Positions 1 through 8,371 of a stretch of DNA of 57,234 bases are shown here, one piece after another. The notes beneath the pieces are model-generated. The model was given only the letters and a program-made list of their open reading frames with translations, was not told where the DNA came from and made no database searches. The stretch is from Mogibacterium sp. Its GTDB lineage: Bacteria; Bacillota; Clostridia; Peptostreptococcales; Anaerovoracaceae. The position numbers and the translations under genes are program-made. The stretch covers positions 87,709-144,942 of the forward strand of contig JAEUGJ010000033.1 in the NCBI GenBank assembly GCA_016775335.1, given 5' to 3'. Position 1 is the stretch's first letter; each line of letters begins with the position of its first letter.

Positions 1-163
1 ATTTTTATGCCGAGCCCGTCGGAAGCACAGCCGTCTCACATCAGTTTGCCGCTTCGCCTTTGAAATGTTATCGCAGAAAGCGGGTTCCGACGGCAATATG
101 CATAACGTTTCACACCAACTTCACAATCCGCCCCAGCGGCCACTCTAATTTCTGCCTTTTTCG
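1..163. other. Leading stretch with no recognised gene
   Basis: No convincing gene is visible. The bases up to about 200 look richer in G and C than the following kilobase. A plus-strand frame stays open from the window edge to about position 200, but the translation has no recognisable motif and a biased composition. It may be the edge of a neighbouring or recombined element. Confidence 0.3.
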
Positions 164-361
164 ATGCTGCCCGGCGTCTGCGTTCCGATCATCGCAATCC
201 TAGCTAAAGTTTGCGGACCTGCAAATATCAATTTTACTGGTAAAGGATTCATGAAGATGCTTGCAAAATATGGAAAAATGAATAGCCATATATTAAAATT
301 AGAAGATAAGCTTCCAATGGAAAGATATGCAGGCCGAATCATGAAGGAGCGTAAGAAATGA
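164..361 (+). CDS. Small basic hypothetical protein, possibly a gene fragment
   Basis: A 65-residue frame whose stop overlaps the start of the next gene as ATGA, which suggests translational coupling. The C-terminal two thirds is lysine-rich (for example NFTGKGFMKMLAKYGK and the end RIMKERKK). The first 15 or so residues come from the GC-richer leading stretch and no ribosome binding site precedes the ATG, so this is probably the tail of a longer protein fused to foreign sequence. A toxin-tail plus immunity-gene arrangement would fit the coupling but is only a guess. I do not recognise the family. Confidence 0.3.
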   Translation: MLPGVCVPIIAILAKVCGPANINFTGKGFMKMLAKYGKMNSHILKLEDKLPMERYAGRIMKERKK

Positions 362-621
362 CAGATGCCGAACGATTAGAAAAATGGTATGCGGAACAAA
401 ACCTTCTACCTGGAGTAAAGAGTATTTTCAAGAATGTTTATGGTAATTACTATGTACAAGGCCATGAAAAACCGGCACTTTATGGTGTACCGGATGTGTA
501 CAAGGTTGAAGGAGACAACTTCATATTTGTCACCGGGAAAGAAAAAGAACATGTCTTATGGGTGTATGCAGGTTCACCAGAACCAATTAGACCGGAAGAT
601 GTACCGGACTTCTTGAAGTAG
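358..621 (+). CDS. Hypothetical acidic 87-residue protein
   Basis: A complete small soluble protein without membrane segments. Residues 20-80 look like a single small alpha/beta domain with many aromatic residues (VYGNYYVQGHEKPALYGVP, then FIFVTGKEKEHVLWVYAG), ending in a proline-rich acidic tail. It overlaps the preceding frame by four bases. The size, acidity and coupling to a basic upstream frame resemble immunity proteins of polymorphic toxin loci, but I recognise no named family and the function is unknown. Confidence 0.55.
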   Translation: MTDAERLEKWYAEQNLLPGVKSIFKNVYGNYYVQGHEKPALYGVPDVYKVEGDNFIFVTGKEKEHVLWVYAGSPEPIRPEDVPDFLK

Positions 622-719
622 TCTCAAAACATATTCCATCGAAAGCTAATGAAAGAATGGCGATAAAATGGTTGATTTGACTAAAAATGCATATTCAGAG
701 CTTGAATGGGAGGTAGGAG

Positions 720-920
720 ATGGCGAAAACTTTGAACAATTCAATTTCGTCAAGAAAGACGTTGACGATGTTGACCAAAAGAAGTGACAATGTTGTTTGT
801 GATAGATGCGGCATTGGCATAATGATACCGGCAAATGAAAAGGCTGAACTAAATCATTGTTTTAAATGCAGTCATTGCGGTATGAGAGTTAATTTTGATA
901 CCGTAGTGGAGATAGAATAG
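720..920 (+). CDS. Small zinc-ribbon protein, possibly frameshifted
   Basis: Residues 27-52 carry CDRCG and CSHCG pairs, a classic four-cysteine zinc ribbon (CxxC - 18 to 20 residues - CxxC). The ATG is preceded by GGAGG about 6 bases away. However the first 20 residues look unlike a natural N-terminus. The alternative frame from the ATG at 668 gives a plausible acidic leader (EWEVGDGENFEQFNFVKKD) that stops just where the zinc ribbon frame begins. A one-base frameshift near 780 in an original gene spanning 668-920 is therefore plausible. Role unknown. Confidence 0.4.
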   Translation: MAKTLNNSISSRKTLTMLTKRSDNVVCDRCGIGIMIPANEKAELNHCFKCSHCGMRVNFDTVVEIE

Positions 921-1036
921 GAACGAAATCATAGCGAAAGATGATATCAATGTAATCATGTATAAGATTCTCAGATAGAAGAAACTTGGCAGTTTGAGGG
1001 ACAAAGTCTAAAAAGCACCGACAGGAGTTGTTTTCG

Positions 1037-1234
1037 ATGAAATTGAAATTGATAAAAAAATATGATATGTCAATCGGCACAGTATTGATTATAAACTCAG
1101 ATTTAATATTGCATATCGGAGATGTAATTGACGTTGAGAATAATAAATACCAGATAAAGAAAATACTTCAACCAACAGGGATATACGACGAAACGATGAT
1201 TTCGATACTGGTCAACACCCTAGAGAAAGAATAA
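1037..1234 (+). CDS. Hypothetical 65-residue protein
   Basis: ATG at 1037 is chosen because AGGAG lies at 1023-1027, about 9 bases upstream. A TTG nine bases earlier is in frame but lacks spacing for that site. The sequence is rich in isoleucine, lysine and asparagine and looks like a small beta-rich domain (ILHIGDVIDVENNKYQIKKI, as in small OB or SH3-like folds). AT-rich codon use contrasts with the housekeeping genes to the right. Family not recognised. Confidence 0.5.
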   Translation: MKLKLIKKYDMSIGTVLIINSDLILHIGDVIDVENNKYQIKKILQPTGIYDETMISILVNTLEKE

Positions 1235-1270
1235 CAAAATAGCACGATAATAGCACGGACTAAATTAAAA

Positions 1271-1300
1271 GCCCTTAGAACCATTGGATTCTAAGGGTTT
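1271..1300 (-). terminator. Terminator downstream of tRNA-Ser
   Basis: Perfect 9-bp inverted repeat CCCTTAGAA / TTCTAAGGG at 1272-1297 with an 8-base loop. It lies just past the tRNA 3' end and is followed on the minus strand by a short T-rich stretch. It may also be part of an attachment region. Confidence 0.6.
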
Positions 1301-1303
1301 AAA

Positions 1304-1395
1304 TGGCGGAGAGAGGGGGATTTGAACCCCCGCACGGGAATTACCCGCCTGCTGGTATTCGAAGCCAGTCCCTTCAGCCTCTTGGGTACCTCTCC
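1304..1395 (-). tRNA. tRNA-Ser (anticodon CGA)
   Basis: Class II tRNA with a long variable arm. The acceptor stem GGAGAGG pairs with TCTCTCC, the discriminator base is G and CCA is encoded (1304-1306 on the complement). The T arm is GGGGG-TTCAAAT-CCCCC. The anticodon loop reads TTCGAAT, giving CGA, which reads the serine codon UCG. The last anticodon-stem pair is a C-A mismatch. It is transcribed away from alaS. Its 3' end faces the accessory sequence, the usual geometry for integration of mobile elements. Confidence 0.9.
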
Positions 1396-1558
1396 ATATT
1401 TCAATCATAGCTTTATAATGTTAGCACAGGCGGAATCCTTTTGCAAGGAGTTTTTGATATAAAACAATGGGGTAGCAAATGGGTAGTTGTAAAAGCAAGT
1501 TCACGGAACCGAGCGCACGCGAAACCGCGGAAACCTTTTAAAATATAGGCGGGATTTC

Positions 1559-1587
1559 TTGAAAGTCTATTGTGAATATTATATAAT
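1559..1587 (+). promoter_or_regulatory. Sigma-A type promoter of the alaS operon
   Basis: TTGAAA at 1559-1564 and TATAAT at 1582-1587 with an exact 17-bp spacer, about 31 bp before the alaS start codon. The short leader leaves no room for a T-box, and no T-box motif is seen further upstream. Confidence 0.8.
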
Positions 1588-1618
1588 GAAATGAATATTT
1601 ATATATAGGAGAGATTCA

Positions 1619-4234
1619 ATGGAAAATTTAGGTCTGAATGAAATACGAGATTTGTTCAGAGATTTCTTTGTCAGCAAGGGTCATTATGCCGGAAAGAGTG
1701 CTTCTTTGATTCCTCAGAATGACAAGAGTCTTCTGATTATCAACTCGGGAATGGCACCGCTGAAACCGTATTTTGCCGGAGTGGAAACCCCGCCTTCGAA
1801 GCGCATGACTACCTGTCAGAAGTGTATCCGTACCGGAGACATCGACAACGTCGGAAAGACGGCAAGACACGGTACGTTCTTCGAAATGCTGGGTAACTTC
1901 AGCTTCGGAGATTACTTTAAAGAGCAGAGTCTCACCTGGGGATGGGAATTCATTACGGAGTGGCTCAAGATGCCGAAGGATCGGGTATGGGCAACCGTAT
2001 ATCAGGACGATGACGAAGCCCACGATATCTGGATTAAGCTGGGCATGCCGGAAGATCACATCGTTCGTCTGGGCAAAGACGATAACTTCTGGGAAATCGG
2101 TCTGGGTCCTTGCGGTCCTTGCTCCGAAATCTTCTTTGACAGAGGCGAGAAGTACGGCTGCGGCAAACCGGACTGCAAACCGGGCTGCGACTGCGACCGT
2201 TATATTGAATTCTGGAACCACGTATTCTCCCAGTTTTCCAAAGAGGAAGACGGAAGTTATTCAGACCTGGCACATAAGAACATCGATACCGGAATGGGAT
2301 TGGAGCGTATGGCCTGCATCATGCAGGGTGTGGACTCCATCTTCGATATCGACACCATCCGCCACATTCTGAACGCGGTAGCAGAAAAGGCCGGCGTGAA
2401 GTACGAGCAGGGCAGTGAGCAGAACGACATCAGCCTGCGAATCGTTACCGATCACCTGAGATCCATGGTATTCATGATTTCCGACGGTATCCTGCCGAGC
2501 AACGAAGGCCGCGGCTACGTGCTTCGGAGACTGATTCGCCGTGCGGCAAGAAACGGCATGATTCTCGGAATCGATCAGGATGACTTCCTGGCAGAACTGG
2601 CCGACAAGGTCATCGAGGTATCCGGCGGCGCGTATCCGGAACTGGTGGAGAAGCAGGAATACATCAAGAAAATCATCCGGAACGAAGAGTCCCAGTTCTC
2701 CAAAACCCTGGCGAACGGTCTCTCCATTCTGAACGACTATATGAGTGATATGGATGCCAAGGGCGAGAAGGTGTTGGCCGGAGATCTGGCATTCAAGCTG
2801 TACGACACCTACGGATTCCCGATTGAGCTCACCGAGGAAATCCTGGCAGAGAACGGCAAGACGCCGGATATGGAAGGCTTCCGTCAGAGCATGGCGAACC
2901 AGAAGGAAACCGCCAGAGCCGGCCAGAGAGACACCTCCGATGAAGCGTGGAAGGATGCGGGGGCGTATTCCCATCTTCCGGCAACGGAATTCCTGGGATA
3001 CACCGAGACCGAGGCAGAGGCAGCAGTTCAGTTCTGCGGTTCCTATGACCGGGATCACAAATTCCTGATTTTCGACCGTACACCGTTCTACGCAACCAGC
3101 GGCGGCCAGCTCCACGATACGGGTATCGTGGCTGCAGGAGATGCGGAATATCACATCGTGGATGTGGTAAAAGAAAACGGCATTTTCCTCCACGTTGTGG
3201 ACGCCGATGACAGCAAAAAAATGGATGCAGTATCCGAAGGCGACCGGGTAACCCTGAAGATTGACTCCGTAAAGCGGAATCGCATCTCCAGAGGACACAG
3301 TGCTACCCACCTGTTGCAGCAGGCACTCCGGGATGTATTGGGCGACCACGTCATGCAGGCCGGATCCTATGTGGATGAGAACTACTTGAGATTCGACTTC
3401 AACCACTTCGAGGCAATGACCGGTGAAGAAATTCAAAAGGTAGAAGATATCGTAAACGCTCACATCGACGAATTCCTGCCGATTCAGATGCAGGAGATGC
3501 CGATTGAGGAAGCGAAGAAGATGGGCGCAATGGCCCTGTTTGGCGAGAAATACGGCGACATCGTTCGGGTGGTCAGCATGGGCGACTACAGCGTTGAATT
3601 CTGCGGCGGTACCCATTTGGACAACACCGGAAAAATTGGCGCATTCAAGATTACCGCAGAGTACGGCGTGGCATCCGGCGTTCGACGGGTGGAAGCCGTT
3701 ACCGGTTCTCAGGTGATTCAGTACCTGGATGCAAAGGCGGCCATCATCGAGGAAGCGGCATCGGTATTGAAAACCAATGAAAAGGATCTTCCAAAGAGAG
3801 CAGAACAGCTGCTTCAGGACAACCGGGATTTGGAAAAAGAGCTGAAGGCGTTGAAAGCAGATCAGATTGCCGGTTCCGTGGATTCCATCATTGCTTCGGC
3901 AAAGGATGTGAACGGCGTTAAATTGATTACCCGGCGTTTCGACGACACCGATGCGGACCAGCTTCGGGAGATGTCCGACGCGATTAAAGAACACACCGAT
4001 AACGTTGTAATGGTATTCGCCGCAGTGAACGACGGCAAGATTATTCTGATTACATCGGTCAGTGAGGATCTGGTATCCAAGGGGTATCACGCCGGAAAAA
4101 TCATCAAAGAAGTGGCAAAGGTTGCCGGCGGCGGCGGCGGCGGGAAAGCCGGAATGGCCCAGGCCGGCGCGAAAGATGCTTCAAAATTAGAAGACGCTTT
4201 TGCAAAAGCGGAAGAACTCATTGCGGTTCAGTAA
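1619..4234 (+). CDS. alaS: Alanyl-tRNA synthetase
   Basis: Charges tRNA-Ala with alanine in the cytoplasm and hydrolyses mischarged Ser- or Gly-tRNA-Ala. The full-length 871-residue protein has the class II catalytic core at the N-terminus (GHYAGKSASLIPQNDKSLL, then TTCQKCIRTGDIDNVG). A short Cys-rich insert, CGKPDCKPGCDC, sits near residue 185. The editing domain carries the metal-binding GHSATH motif near residue 560 and CGGTHLDNTG near 661. A C-Ala domain with a glycine run (GGGGGGKAGMAQ) closes the protein. The start has AGGAGA about 7 bases upstream. It heads a plus-strand operon with ireB and ruvX, an order common in Firmicutes. Confidence 0.98.
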   Translation: MENLGLNEIRDLFRDFFVSKGHYAGKSASLIPQNDKSLLIINSGMAPLKPYFAGVETPPSKRMTTCQKCIRTGDIDNVGKTARHGTFFEMLGNFSFGDYFKEQSLTWGWEFITEWLKMPKDRVWATVYQDDDEAHDIWIKLGMPEDHIVRLGKDDNFWEIGLGPCGPCSEIFFDRGEKYGCGKPDCKPGCDCDRYIEFWNHVFSQFSKEEDGSYSDLAHKNIDTGMGLERMACIMQGVDSIFDIDTIRHILNAVAEKAGVKYEQGSEQNDISLRIVTDHLRSMVFMISDGILPSNEGRGYVLRRLIRRAARNGMILGIDQDDFLAELADKVIEVSGGAYPELVEKQEYIKKIIRNEESQFSKTLANGLSILNDYMSDMDAKGEKVLAGDLAFKLYDTYGFPIELTEEILAENGKTPDMEGFRQSMANQKETARAGQRDTSDEAWKDAGAYSHLPATEFLGYTETEAEAAVQFCGSYDRDHKFLIFDRTPFYATSGGQLHDTGIVAAGDAEYHIVDVVKENGIFLHVVDADDSKKMDAVSEGDRVTLKIDSVKRNRISRGHSATHLLQQALRDVLGDHVMQAGSYVDENYLRFDFNHFEAMTGEEIQKVEDIVNAHIDEFLPIQMQEMPIEEAKKMGAMALFGEKYGDIVRVVSMGDYSVEFCGGTHLDNTGKIGAFKITAEYGVASGVRRVEAVTGSQVIQYLDAKAAIIEEAASVLKTNEKDLPKRAEQLLQDNRDLEKELKALKADQIAGSVDSIIASAKDVNGVKLITRRFDDTDADQLREMSDAIKEHTDNVVMVFAAVNDGKIILITSVSEDLVSKGYHAGKIIKEVAKVAGGGGGGKAGMAQAGAKDASKLEDAFAKAEELIAVQ

Positions 4235-4246
4235 GGAGGTATTGCT

Positions 4247-4501
4247 ATGAGTAAAGATACAGTAGTTTTCGAGGGAATCAACGAACAGCAGATGACCAAC
4301 CGTGAGATTCTGGAAACCATTTACAATGCGCTGCAGGAAAGAAATTACAATGCCATCGATCAGATGGTAGGATATCTTACATCCGGAGATCCTTCCTACA
4401 TTACCAGCCATAATAACGCCAGAAATCTCATCCTCAAGGTGGATCGGGACGATCTTCTGGAGGAGATTCTCACCAGCTATCTGGGAGTTGAGAAGAAGTA
4501 A
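4247..4501 (+). CDS. ireB: IreB family regulatory phosphoprotein
   Basis: The 84-residue protein matches the IreB/UPF0297 (YrzL) family in length and sequence, with the hallmark segment NAIDQMVGYLTSGDPSYITS. In Enterococcus, IreB is phosphorylated by the PASTA kinase IreK and affects cephalosporin tolerance. A like role here is inferred only. It sits 12 bp after alaS behind AAGGAGG, and its stop overlaps the ruvX start by one base (TAATG). Confidence 0.93.
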   Translation: MSKDTVVFEGINEQQMTNREILETIYNALQERNYNAIDQMVGYLTSGDPSYITSHNNARNLILKVDRDDLLEEILTSYLGVEKK

Positions 4502-4938
4502 TGCGAAAACTAGGACTGGATGTAGGGGATAAGACCATCGGCGTTGCGGTAAGCGACGAGCTGGATATCACTGCCCAGGGCGTAACTACCATAGACCGTG
4601 TCGGCATTCGAAAGGATGCCGGCAAGGTGATGGATTACGTTCGGGAATACGATTGTGACACCGTGGTAATGGGCCTGCCGATTAATCTGGATGGCTCCGA
4701 CAGCGTACAGACCGAGAAGGTGCGCGAATTCCGGACCATGCTGGAGAACAAGATGCGCAGCTCCGGAATGGCTGACGTCAAGGTGGAATGGCAGGATGAG
4801 CGCTTTACCACCGTTATCGCCGAACGGGTGCTGATGGAAGCGAATATGAAGCGGAAATCCCGTAAAGAAGTTGTTGATAAGCAAGCTGCTATTATTATTT
4901 TACAGAGTTATATGGACAGGGTGAAAAATGGAAAGTAA
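4501..4938 (+). CDS. ruvX: Putative pre-16S rRNA nuclease / RuvX-like resolvase
   Basis: YqgF/RuvX family RNase H-fold nuclease, thought to process the 5' end of pre-16S rRNA and earlier proposed as a Holliday junction resolvase. The first acidic motif is GLDVGDKTIGVAVSD (residues 4-18). WQDERFTTVIAE carries the central acidic residues, and the C-terminal motif is VDKQAAIIILQSYMD. Length 145 is typical. It is translationally coupled to ireB, and its end overlaps the next gene by 11 bases. Confidence 0.95.
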   Translation: MRKLGLDVGDKTIGVAVSDELDITAQGVTTIDRVGIRKDAGKVMDYVREYDCDTVVMGLPINLDGSDSVQTEKVREFRTMLENKMRSSGMADVKVEWQDERFTTVIAERVLMEANMKRKSRKEVVDKQAAIIILQSYMDRVKNGK

Positions 4939-5641
4939 AGTCAAAAATCATGATCTGAGTTTTCTCTCTTCCAATGATTACTGGGGCAGAGGCATAATGA
5001 TCGGTACAAGCGGCCGTCGAATTGCTGTTGCCTATTTTATCATGGGAAGAAGTGAAAACAGCCGAAACCGTTACTTCTATCAGGAGGGGGACAAGGTGGC
5101 AATCGCACCGTACGATCCGGCAAAGCTGGAAGACCCGACCTTAATCATCTATTACCCGGTAAAAACCGTTGGAAATCAGCTGATTGTTACCAATGGGGAC
5201 CAGACGGATACCGTAGAAGAACATCTGAATCAGGGAGGCACTTTCGAATCCGCTCTGCGCACTCGGGAGTTTGAGCCGGACGAACCTCATTTTACCCCTA
5301 GAATCAGCGGAATAGTGGATACGACGGACGGGGCGTTCAAAATGAGCATCTTGAAGAACATCGACGGTATCGGCAAGGAATGCGGCCGCTATTTCTACGA
5401 GTATGCACCGGTGGACGGAACCGCTCGTTTCATCCACACCTATGAGGGAAATGCCACTCCGCTGCCGACGTTCGAAGGAGAGCCTTGGAAGGTGGAGATT
5501 CCGGAGGATTTGGACGTATTCACCGAAACCATCTGGAAGAGTCTCAACGAGGACAACAAAATTTCGCTTTGCACAATGATGATTGATATGGACACCAACG
5601 AAAAGGACGTTCGTATTCTGAACAAGAGAATGGGAGACTAG
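4928..5641 (+). CDS. purO: PurO-type IMP cyclohydrolase
   Basis: 237 residues resembling the archaeal-type IMP cyclohydrolase family (PurO), which closes the inosine ring from FAICAR in the last step of de novo IMP synthesis. Supporting segments are NDYWGRGIMIGTSGRR at the N-terminus, FYQEGDKVAIAPYDPAKLEDPTLIIYYP in two parts around residues 50-78, and a central NQGGTFESALRTREFEPDEP. It overlaps ruvX by 11 bases and is followed 1 bp later by purB. A separate AICAR transformylase lies two genes on, so this protein supplies the activity usually held in the N-terminal domain of PurH. Family assignment rests on sequence memory and context. Confidence 0.85.
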   Translation: MESKVKNHDLSFLSSNDYWGRGIMIGTSGRRIAVAYFIMGRSENSRNRYFYQEGDKVAIAPYDPAKLEDPTLIIYYPVKTVGNQLIVTNGDQTDTVEEHLNQGGTFESALRTREFEPDEPHFTPRISGIVDTTDGAFKMSILKNIDGIGKECGRYFYEYAPVDGTARFIHTYEGNATPLPTFEGEPWKVEIPEDLDVFTETIWKSLNEDNKISLCTMMIDMDTNEKDVRILNKRMGD

Positions 5642-5642
5642 C

Positions 5643-7076
5643 ATGGATAATAAGATGGAATATAAATCGCCGCTTTCTTCAAGATATGCCAGCAAGGAGA
5701 TGAAGTACATTTTCTCCGAGCAGAAGAAATTCACCACATGGCATGAACTGTGGATTGCTTTGGCAAAGGCCGAGAAGGAGCTGGGACTGAACATCACGCA
5801 GGAACAAATCGATGAGATGGTGGAAAATAAGGATATCGTGGACTTTGAGGTGGCGGAGGCCAGAGAAAAAGAAGTTCGTCACGATGTTATGAGCCACGTT
5901 TATGCATACGGTAAGCGTTGCCCGAAGGCAGAGCCGATTATCCATCTGGGTGCAACATCCTGCTACGTTGGCGACAACACCGACATCCTTCTCATGAGAG
6001 ATGCGCTGAAGCTGATTCTGGAGAAGGCCATTCAGGTGGAACTGAACCTCACCCGTTTTGCCATCGAGTACAAGGATCTTCCGTGCCTGGGATATACCCA
6101 CCTGCAGCCGGCACAGCTGACCACCGTGGGCAAGAGAGCGACCCTGTGGATGTACGAACTGGCAACGGATATCGTCGAGCTGGAGCGTCGTCTGGAAGAC
6201 CTGCGGATGCTGGGCTCCAAGGGAACCACCGGTACTCAGGCAAGCTTTATGGACCTCTTCGAAAACGACGAAGAGAAGGTGAAGAAGCTGGATCAGCTGA
6301 TTGCGGAAGATTTCGGATTTGCCGGATGCGTTCCGGTTTCCGGTCAGACATACTCCAGAAAGGTGGACTACAACGTGCTTTCCACACTTTCCGGCATCGC
6401 TCAGACCGCATCCAAGTTCTCCAACGACATGAGAATTCTTCAGTCCTTCGGAGAGATGGAGGAGCCGTTCGAAGAGCATCAGATCGGTTCATCGGCAATG
6501 CCGTACAAGAGAAACCCGATGCGTTCCGAGAGAATCACTTCTCTGGCGCGCTATGTCATGATTGATTCCCTGAACCCGGCAATCACCGCTGCAACTCAGT
6601 GGTTCGAAAGAACGCTGGATGATTCTGCCAACAAGAGAATTTCCGTACCGGAAGCATTCCTGGCAGTGGACGGTATTCTGAACCTGTTCATCAACATCAG
6701 CAGCGATATGGTGGTATATCCGAAGGTCATCGAATCCAGAGTGATGGAGAAGCTGCCGTTTATCGCCACCGAAAATATCATGATGGAAGCGGTAAAGAAG
6801 GGCGGAAACCGTCAGGAGCTCCACGAGAGAATCCGTGTTCACTCTCACGAAGCGACACTTCGCGTAAAGAGAGACGGACTCAGTAACAACCTCATCGAGC
6901 TGATTGCCAACGACCCGGACTTCGACCTTTCCGAAGAGGAAATTCGTGCCAGCCTGAACCCATCCCTGTATGTAGGAAGATGCCCTTCCCAGGTAACCGA
7001 GTTCGTTCAGGATGTAATCAATCCGATCGTTCGCAGACATCCGCATGAAAACATCAGCACGGAAATCAACCTGTAG
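5643..7076 (+). CDS. purB: Adenylosuccinate lyase
   Basis: Cleaves SAICAR to AICAR and adenylosuccinate to AMP, both with loss of fumarate. The 477-residue length and the signature GSSAMPYKRNPMRSER (about residue 281) identify the fumarase/aspartase superfamily. Other family motifs are HLGATSCYVGDNTD near residue 101, GYTHLQPAQLTTVGKR near 150 and GTTGTQASF near 198. It produces AICAR, the substrate of the transformylase encoded next, so the three purine genes here are consecutive in the pathway. Confidence 0.97.
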   Translation: MDNKMEYKSPLSSRYASKEMKYIFSEQKKFTTWHELWIALAKAEKELGLNITQEQIDEMVENKDIVDFEVAEAREKEVRHDVMSHVYAYGKRCPKAEPIIHLGATSCYVGDNTDILLMRDALKLILEKAIQVELNLTRFAIEYKDLPCLGYTHLQPAQLTTVGKRATLWMYELATDIVELERRLEDLRMLGSKGTTGTQASFMDLFENDEEKVKKLDQLIAEDFGFAGCVPVSGQTYSRKVDYNVLSTLSGIAQTASKFSNDMRILQSFGEMEEPFEEHQIGSSAMPYKRNPMRSERITSLARYVMIDSLNPAITAATQWFERTLDDSANKRISVPEAFLAVDGILNLFINISSDMVVYPKVIESRVMEKLPFIATENIMMEAVKKGGNRQELHERIRVHSHEATLRVKRDGLSNNLIELIANDPDFDLSEEEIRASLNPSLYVGRCPSQVTEFVQDVINPIVRRHPHENISTEINL

Positions 7077-7109
7077 GAATCATATAACACGGATGGAGGA
7101 ACACAACCG

Positions 7110-8297
7110 ATGAAACAAATCGAATTGAAATACGGATGCAATCCGAATCAGAAGCCGGCTTTCGTATCCATGAAGGATGACAGCGAACTGCCTTTTGAAG
7201 TTCTCAACGGAAGACCGGGATACATCAACCTGCTGGACGCTTTAAACGGCTGGCAGCTGGTAAAAGAAATTCACGAAGCGACCGGCAAAGCGGCCGCCAC
7301 ATCCTTCAAGCACGTCAGCCCGACTTCCGCCGCCATCGGCCGGAAGATGAGCGATCGGCTGAAGAAGGCGTGCTTCGTGGATGATATCGAAGGGCTGGAC
7401 GATTCCGAAATCGCTACCGCATACGCCCGTGCCAGAGGTACGGACCGCATGAGTTCTTTCGGCGATTTCATCTCCCTCAGCGATGTCTGCGATGCAACCT
7501 GTGCACGGCTCATCAAGAGAGAGGTGTCTGACGGCGTTATTGCCCCGGGATATACGGAAGAAGCGCTGGAAATTTTGAAGCAGAAAAAGAAGGGAAACTA
7601 CCTGATTCTGAAAATCAATCCGGCTTACGAGGCACCGGAGATGGAAGAGAAGCAGGTATTCGGTGTGACCTTTACGCAGAAACACAACGACTTGAAGATT
7701 GAGCCGTCTTGTCTCGAGAACATCGTAACCGAGAACAAGGAGCTGCCGGATGAGGCAAAGGAAGATATGCTGATTGCATTGATTGCACTGAAGTATACTC
7801 AGTCCAATTCCGTTGCCTTCGCTTACGACGGTCAGACCATCGGCATCGGTGCGGGACAGCAATCCAGAGTGCACTGCACCAGACTTGCCGGAAGCAAGGC
7901 GGATAACTGGCAGCTGCGCCTCACGGATAAGGTACTGAACCTCCCGTGGAAGGCCGGAACACGCCGTCCGAACAAAGATAATTTTATCGATCGATACATC
8001 GCAATGGAGGATACTCCGGAAGCAAATGTGGACATCGACTGGACGGAACTCTTCGAGACCAAGCCGGAACCGTTTACTTTGGAAGAGAAGCGCCAGCTCC
8101 TGGACAAGGTGGACGGCGTGACTTTGGCGTCGGATGCATTCTTCCCGTTTGCCGATAACATCGACCGGGCAAAGGCCAGCGGCACCAAATACATCGTACA
8201 GCCAGGCGGATCCACCCGAGACGACCTGGTTCTGGACGCATGCAACAAATACGGAATGGTTATGTGCTATAACGGATTCCGTCTGTTCCACCATTAA
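7110..8297 (+). CDS. Stand-alone AICAR transformylase (PurH C-terminal domain)
   Basis: Transfers a formyl group from 10-formyltetrahydrofolate to AICAR, making FAICAR. At 395 residues it lacks the N-terminal IMP cyclohydrolase domain of the usual roughly 510-residue PurH. The catalytic Lys-His pair is in SFKHVSPTSAA (about residues 64-74). The family end motif appears as GSTRDDLVLDACNKYGM followed by a terminal FRLFHH. The GIGAGQQSRVHCTRLAG segment (about residue 245) is also diagnostic. With the PurO-type gene two upstream, this forms a complete split replacement for PurH. A strong terminator follows. Confidence 0.93.
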   Translation: MKQIELKYGCNPNQKPAFVSMKDDSELPFEVLNGRPGYINLLDALNGWQLVKEIHEATGKAAATSFKHVSPTSAAIGRKMSDRLKKACFVDDIEGLDDSEIATAYARARGTDRMSSFGDFISLSDVCDATCARLIKREVSDGVIAPGYTEEALEILKQKKKGNYLILKINPAYEAPEMEEKQVFGVTFTQKHNDLKIEPSCLENIVTENKELPDEAKEDMLIALIALKYTQSNSVAFAYDGQTIGIGAGQQSRVHCTRLAGSKADNWQLRLTDKVLNLPWKAGTRRPNKDNFIDRYIAMEDTPEANVDIDWTELFETKPEPFTLEEKRQLLDKVDGVTLASDAFFPFADNIDRAKASGTKYIVQPGGSTRDDLVLDACNKYGMVMCYNGFRLFHH

Positions 8298-8315
8298 TAT
8301 CGAAGAAGACGAACT

Positions 8316-8347
8316 AAAAAAGCAGCTCTTTTGCAGCTGCTTTTTTC
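8316..8347 (+). terminator. Rho-independent terminator after the purine genes
   Basis: AAGCAGCT and AGCTGCTT arms separated by a short loop, preceded by an A run and followed by seven pyrimidines (TTTTTTC). It ends the alaS-to-AICAR-transformylase transcript, 18 bp past the last stop codon. Confidence 0.88.
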
Positions 8348-8371
8348 TTAGGGAGAAGAGGAGAATCGCTG

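Noticed and set aside
145..342. 65-codon minus-strand frame at the left end
   Set aside because: Overlaps the plus-strand basic frame and has no ribosome binding site or recognisable family; neither strand is convincing there.
1304..1395. tRNA-Sec or tRNA-Arg reading of the long-arm tRNA
   Set aside because: Anticodon is CGA after U33, discriminator is G and acceptor is 7 bp, as for tRNA-Ser; Sec would need UCA and an 8-bp acceptor.
1396..1618. T-box riboswitch before alaS
   Set aside because: No T-box consensus or antiterminator; the promoter is only about 31 bp from the start codon.
2261..4090. 609-codon open frame on the minus strand
   Set aside because: Antisense to alaS; sequence is low in plausibility and no start signal is present.
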